From: Stichopus chloronotus
Taxonomy: Eukaryota > Echinodermata > Holothuroidea > Aspidochirotida > Stichopodidae
DNA: 64,000 nucleotides
Reading direction: 5' to 3'
NCBI GenBank assembly: GCA_021234535.1
Contig: CM037839.1
Span: forward strand, 10,665,419 to 10,729,418
The notes beneath the pieces were generated by a model. That model was given only the letters and a program-made list of their open reading frames with translations. It was not told the DNA's origin and made no database searches. This document shows positions 60,701-64,000 of the stretch, one piece after another (the stretch's first letter is position 1; the number at the start of each line of letters is the position of its first letter). A program made the translations under genes and the position numbers.

Positions 60701-63700
60701 AGGACTGTACAGTAGCTAGAATTATAATTTGGGGGGGACTGTCACATGAATGAGGGGGCCCACATTACAAAGGTATGCACTCATTTTTTAGATATCAATA
60801 TATTTAACCCTCAATATATTTAACCCTCATAAATCAGGGGGACCTATCATATTTTCCCCCATAGTTATGCCACTGGGTTTTTGTGTGCTAGGATTTTCTT
60901 GGCCTGTACCACGCCACATCTCCAATGTAACCAGTGCTTAATGAATCTTGTATGCATGAATTTTACTGCACATGCCTGTTACACTTAAGGGGAAATAAGG
61001 CATTTGTTTTACAGAAAACAACCATACACTTAAACCAGTGTTTGTGAAGGTAGAATGACAGATTATTCAAAATAAGGAAGGACTGTAGCCTTCTTTACAA
61101 GAAATAAGTTTCTCATAGATAGAAATTCAGTTATTGTGTGACAATAATTTGTTCACCCAAACTTTTCAAAATTCAAACGATGCATCTTCTGTTACTCACC
61201 ACATGCATAATATTTTGAGGAGATGAAGCTCTTGCAGATGTTTATTGGTGAGTCTGAATGGTTTAATAAAAATTAAAACTATTTTCTTCGTATGAGATGT
61301 TGGCATATTCTAAACGCCCTATTTCCCTTTAAATTTAAATGGACAGTGCATCTATAAATTACTGTGAGAAGGGTAGCTGGAAGTAAAATCTGAGACATCT
61401 GGGAGCTTCTATGAAAGGAGCAGAATAAAACTTTTATATACTGTACATGCAAGGATGCTTGGTATACTCTAGTATAAATTTGTGCACATTTTAATTAGAA
61501 GCACAGTGATGATTGCTTGAATGGTTATAAAGTAAAATTAAAGCTATACAGTAGCTTTCATTAAGCAGGAGGAAACAGTGAAGTATGAGTTTGCAGTGAG
61601 GATTGGAGACACAATTGAGTGACATGGCAAAATTTACATGCCAGAAGATGTTCAAAGACACCCTGTCAGTATCCGCATTCTTTTTTCAAATGTGTGAAGT
61701 TGAGCTGTGTGGAAAATGTCTCCATTAACCCACAGTATCTTGCATTTTTTCCCCTCATGTTGTTGTTGATGAACCTTCCAATAGCGTAAATTTCCATACA
61801 GCTCACAGTCGTGGCAGGCCTTCATAAAGTTTGTTGCTAGTAGCAGCTGCTTCTGCAAGATACAGTGTACAGTATTTCACGAAGTTATGTACACACACTG
61901 TTGAACCACAGTATGACTAACTTTATTTGAGCAAATGCATAGTTTTGTTTTCTAAGGTTGCACATTCATTTCTCAAGATACTGTATGTATATATCACACT
62001 AGATATACGTGAAAAGGTTAGGTCATGCTCATAGACATTAGGAAAGGTTAGCGGATACAAGTTAACAGACTTGTGAAAGTGCAGGATACATTGTGTTACA
62101 TGAATTGGGTGGAGATATTGAAACAAACCTGAATATTCATGAGTAAGCACTTAAAGTGACCCAATGCTTACATGGTATCATTCATGATAATAATTCTCAA
62201 GACTTGTAAGTTGTAAAGCTAACCTTTCCTCATATTTCTCACCCTAATCTGGCCTTGTGACATGACATCAGATATGCATGTCTTGAGACACAAATGTGAC
62301 ACCTTATAAAACAAATCAAAATGTGATGATTTGGTGTACCAGGTTAGCTGTCACTTATTGTGCTTTCATCGATATAGTTTTACCACGTGCAACACTATTC
62401 CAAACCTCTTTCATTATGGCACTATTTTTATACATCTAATTGTACAGTATTTTTTCTTTCTTTATGTCTTTCTTTCTTAAGGTTTTGGTGATGATTACCA
62501 AGATGATTTCATCAACATTATGCCCTATTTTAGCTCTTCAGCATACAGTGGCTTTGATGACAGTGAGAAGGTAAGCACCAAAAATCCCATTTTTGTTTCT
62601 TCTATGCAAAAGGAAACCAGATACAGCTCAGACTCACAGTGACATTACACAATCTGCAGTCTGTAAACCAAGAAATAAAGAAAACCATTACAGGTGGAAT
62701 GTTCTGTGTAGTTGTGTGTGGATGCATTCAAAAATGATGTCAAGAAGGCATTCCTTTTTAATGCTTTAATTTTTTAAAATCATCCTCAGGGTTTTTACTC
62801 CGTTTATGCGGACGTATTTACCAAGATTGCGGAAGAGGACAAACGATACAAAGAAGAGGGTGACAGCGACTATGAAGTTCCAGCTTTTGGCAATTCCAAA
62901 AGTGATTATGAAGATGTAAGAATTGCTGCATAAATGTATGAAATCAGAGAGGGGCATTTTGATGTTATTTTTGAAAAGCAGTCTGGCTGTTAGTAATTAC
63001 CTATGTGTAGTACATAGATGTATTTGCATAATATTTGAAGTGCATAAAAGGGAATCATAGTCATAATGCCTCGTGAAAGGTCTAGGACTAATGTGGAAAC
63101 TTTGGCTATGGGGAAGGAGAAAAGTTGAGTGAGGGAATGGGGAATATGTCTTCTTGGAGTACAATTTATGCTATTTTCCTCTTATCACTTTTGAAATATA
63201 CTTGCATAGAGAAACCAAAAGTTGATCAGATCTAATTTGAAAGCACAGCATTGTCTGATTACTTGTTTCAAAAGATATACCCACAGAATTTTGGATTTGG
63301 GTTTGAGAAGTCAAAAAGATCTCTTTCATTTGCTGGTAGCTCACTGACAGTCAACTTTTCTGTTACCTTAAATTGTAACTTTGGTTGTCCCATAACATTA
63401 AAAGCAGGGTTGAAGATTTGACTGATCCAAGAACCTTCAAAGTAAATTCCATACAGGCTATACATTATTGTCTCTCTGTATAGAGAGGCAGTAGCTTTCT
63501 TTGTTCAAGAGCTCTCTTTGTTTTCTCAGCAAATTGTTCACTATCCAAAAGTTTTGGATTATAGACACAAACTCTCAGGAAATAGTTTTTTTGCTTTCGA
63601 TAATTTGCAACACGTCTCAAAACTAGGACAACGTTTTACAATGGTAATCGGGTCACTTTCAGGTGGTTCAGCAGTTTTATACCTACTGGCAGAGCTACTT

Positions 63701-63836
63701 CACATCAAGGTCATTCGTGTGGCTGGAGGAGTATGACACCAGAGAGGCTGAGAACCGAAAAGTGTCCAAGTTGATGGAGAAAGAAAATAAAAAGAAGAGA
63801 GATGCAGGGAAGAAAGAATGGAATGAGCAAGTCAGA
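57727..63836 (+). CDS. DNAJC21: DnaJ homolog subfamily C member 21, 5' part (five exons)
   Basis: Exons 57727-57832, 60414-60542, 62482-62570, 62790-62915 and 63663-63836 join in frame to 208 codons; a donor (AGA/GTGAGT) shows the gene continues off the right edge. The J domain (about residues 5-70) has [14 protein letters not shown] and [10 protein letters not shown]; its HPD triad (34-36) is split by intron 1 (CCTG/ATAAG). [10 protein letters not shown] (109 on), [10 protein letters not shown] and [13 protein letters not shown] match the DNAJC21-specific region, then a Lys-rich coiled coil starts. The C2H2 fingers expected further on are outside. An alternative start at 57736 (MKCHYE) matches vertebrates; 57727 has the better -3 base. 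Known role: J-protein co-chaperone of Hsp70 in 60S ribosomal subunit maturation (yeast Jjj1). Confidence 0.95.
57833..60413. other. DNAJC21 intron 1
   Basis: 2.58 kb, AT-rich. Apart from the inverted repeat array at 59800-60115 I see no gene, RNA or transposon domain. Confidence 0.6.
59800..60115. repeat. Inverted array of short degenerate repeats in DNAJC21 intron 1
   Basis: The left arm (about 59830-59975) repeats TTTCTAAGGTG(C)AATG and TTCTTAGGGTTT-type units of roughly 17 bp. The right arm (about 60000-60085) carries the complement, such as GGGGAACATCTAACCTTAGG, AACATCAAACC and AATATCCAACCTTGGG. The arms can pair to form a long imperfect hairpin. Confidence 0.6.
60543..62481. other. DNAJC21 intron 2
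   Basis: 1.94 kb between GTACAG and CTTAAG. A short direct duplication, (A)TATATTTAACCCTCA, lies at about 60799-60830. Otherwise there is nothing recognisable. Confidence 0.5.
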
Positions 63837-64000
63837 GTGAGTTCTTTTGTTAACACCTTGTTCTCTTCTTCCTATTGTATTTTTTGAGAAGCTAAAAAGC
63901 TTCAATTTTTTCTCAAGGTGAGCACTCTGATGCTGCAAGTCTCTCTATGAATTTCATCTAGTGCAAAGTCGGCAAAACTTTTTCCTTCTACTTAGTTCTA

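Noticed and set aside
1..64000. CRISPR arrays, operons, bacterial or viral genes
   Set aside because: All true genes have spliceosomal introns. The regular repeats are exon duplications, satellites or transposons, not spacer arrays.

Overview
This is a window of animal (metazoan) nuclear DNA. It is AT-rich, with long introns bounded by GT/AG, transposon remnants, microsatellites and several runs of C. The protein families (a DNAJC21 orthologue, a YIPF1/2 orthologue and a mosaic of SRCR and hevein-like modules) point to a marine deuterostome invertebrate. An echinoderm such as a sea cucumber or sea urchin fits best, but this is inference and no species call is possible.

Left third (1-18.2 kb, minus strand): one large gene starts with a signal-peptide exon at 18229 and runs off the left edge. 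I placed 16 exons: the signal peptide, eleven exons each coding one hevein-like eight-cysteine module of about 57 residues, and four exons coding three six-cysteine SRCR domains. One SRCR is split by a 2.3 kb intron. All joints are phase 1 except the one inside the split SRCR. The exons join into 995 continuous codons with no stop. The left 7.7 kb is a young tandem array in which exons and introns were copied together; two exons differ at only 2 of 174 bases. No transmembrane segment or terminal exon lies in the window. The likely role is a secreted or C-terminally anchored pattern-recognition receptor or lectin with exon-level expansion. A small hydrophobic reading frame sits head to head with its promoter.

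Centre (18.6-45 kb): mostly non-genic. It holds a decayed non-LTR retrotransposon (18.9-21.7 kb), one candidate orphan exon (about 29.15-29.39 kb, minus), several tandem repeats, and one plus-strand gene of unknown function (35964 to about 38687) that carries a one-base frame break.

Right third (45-64 kb): YIPF1/2 on minus (8 exons, complete, 298 aa) and the 5' part of DNAJC21 on plus (5 exons, 208 codons) are head to head across a shared 486-bp promoter region. Their introns carry a fold-back MITE family, a Penelope-like fragment, a possible tRNA-derived SINE, a (GACA)n microsatellite and an inverted array of short repeats.
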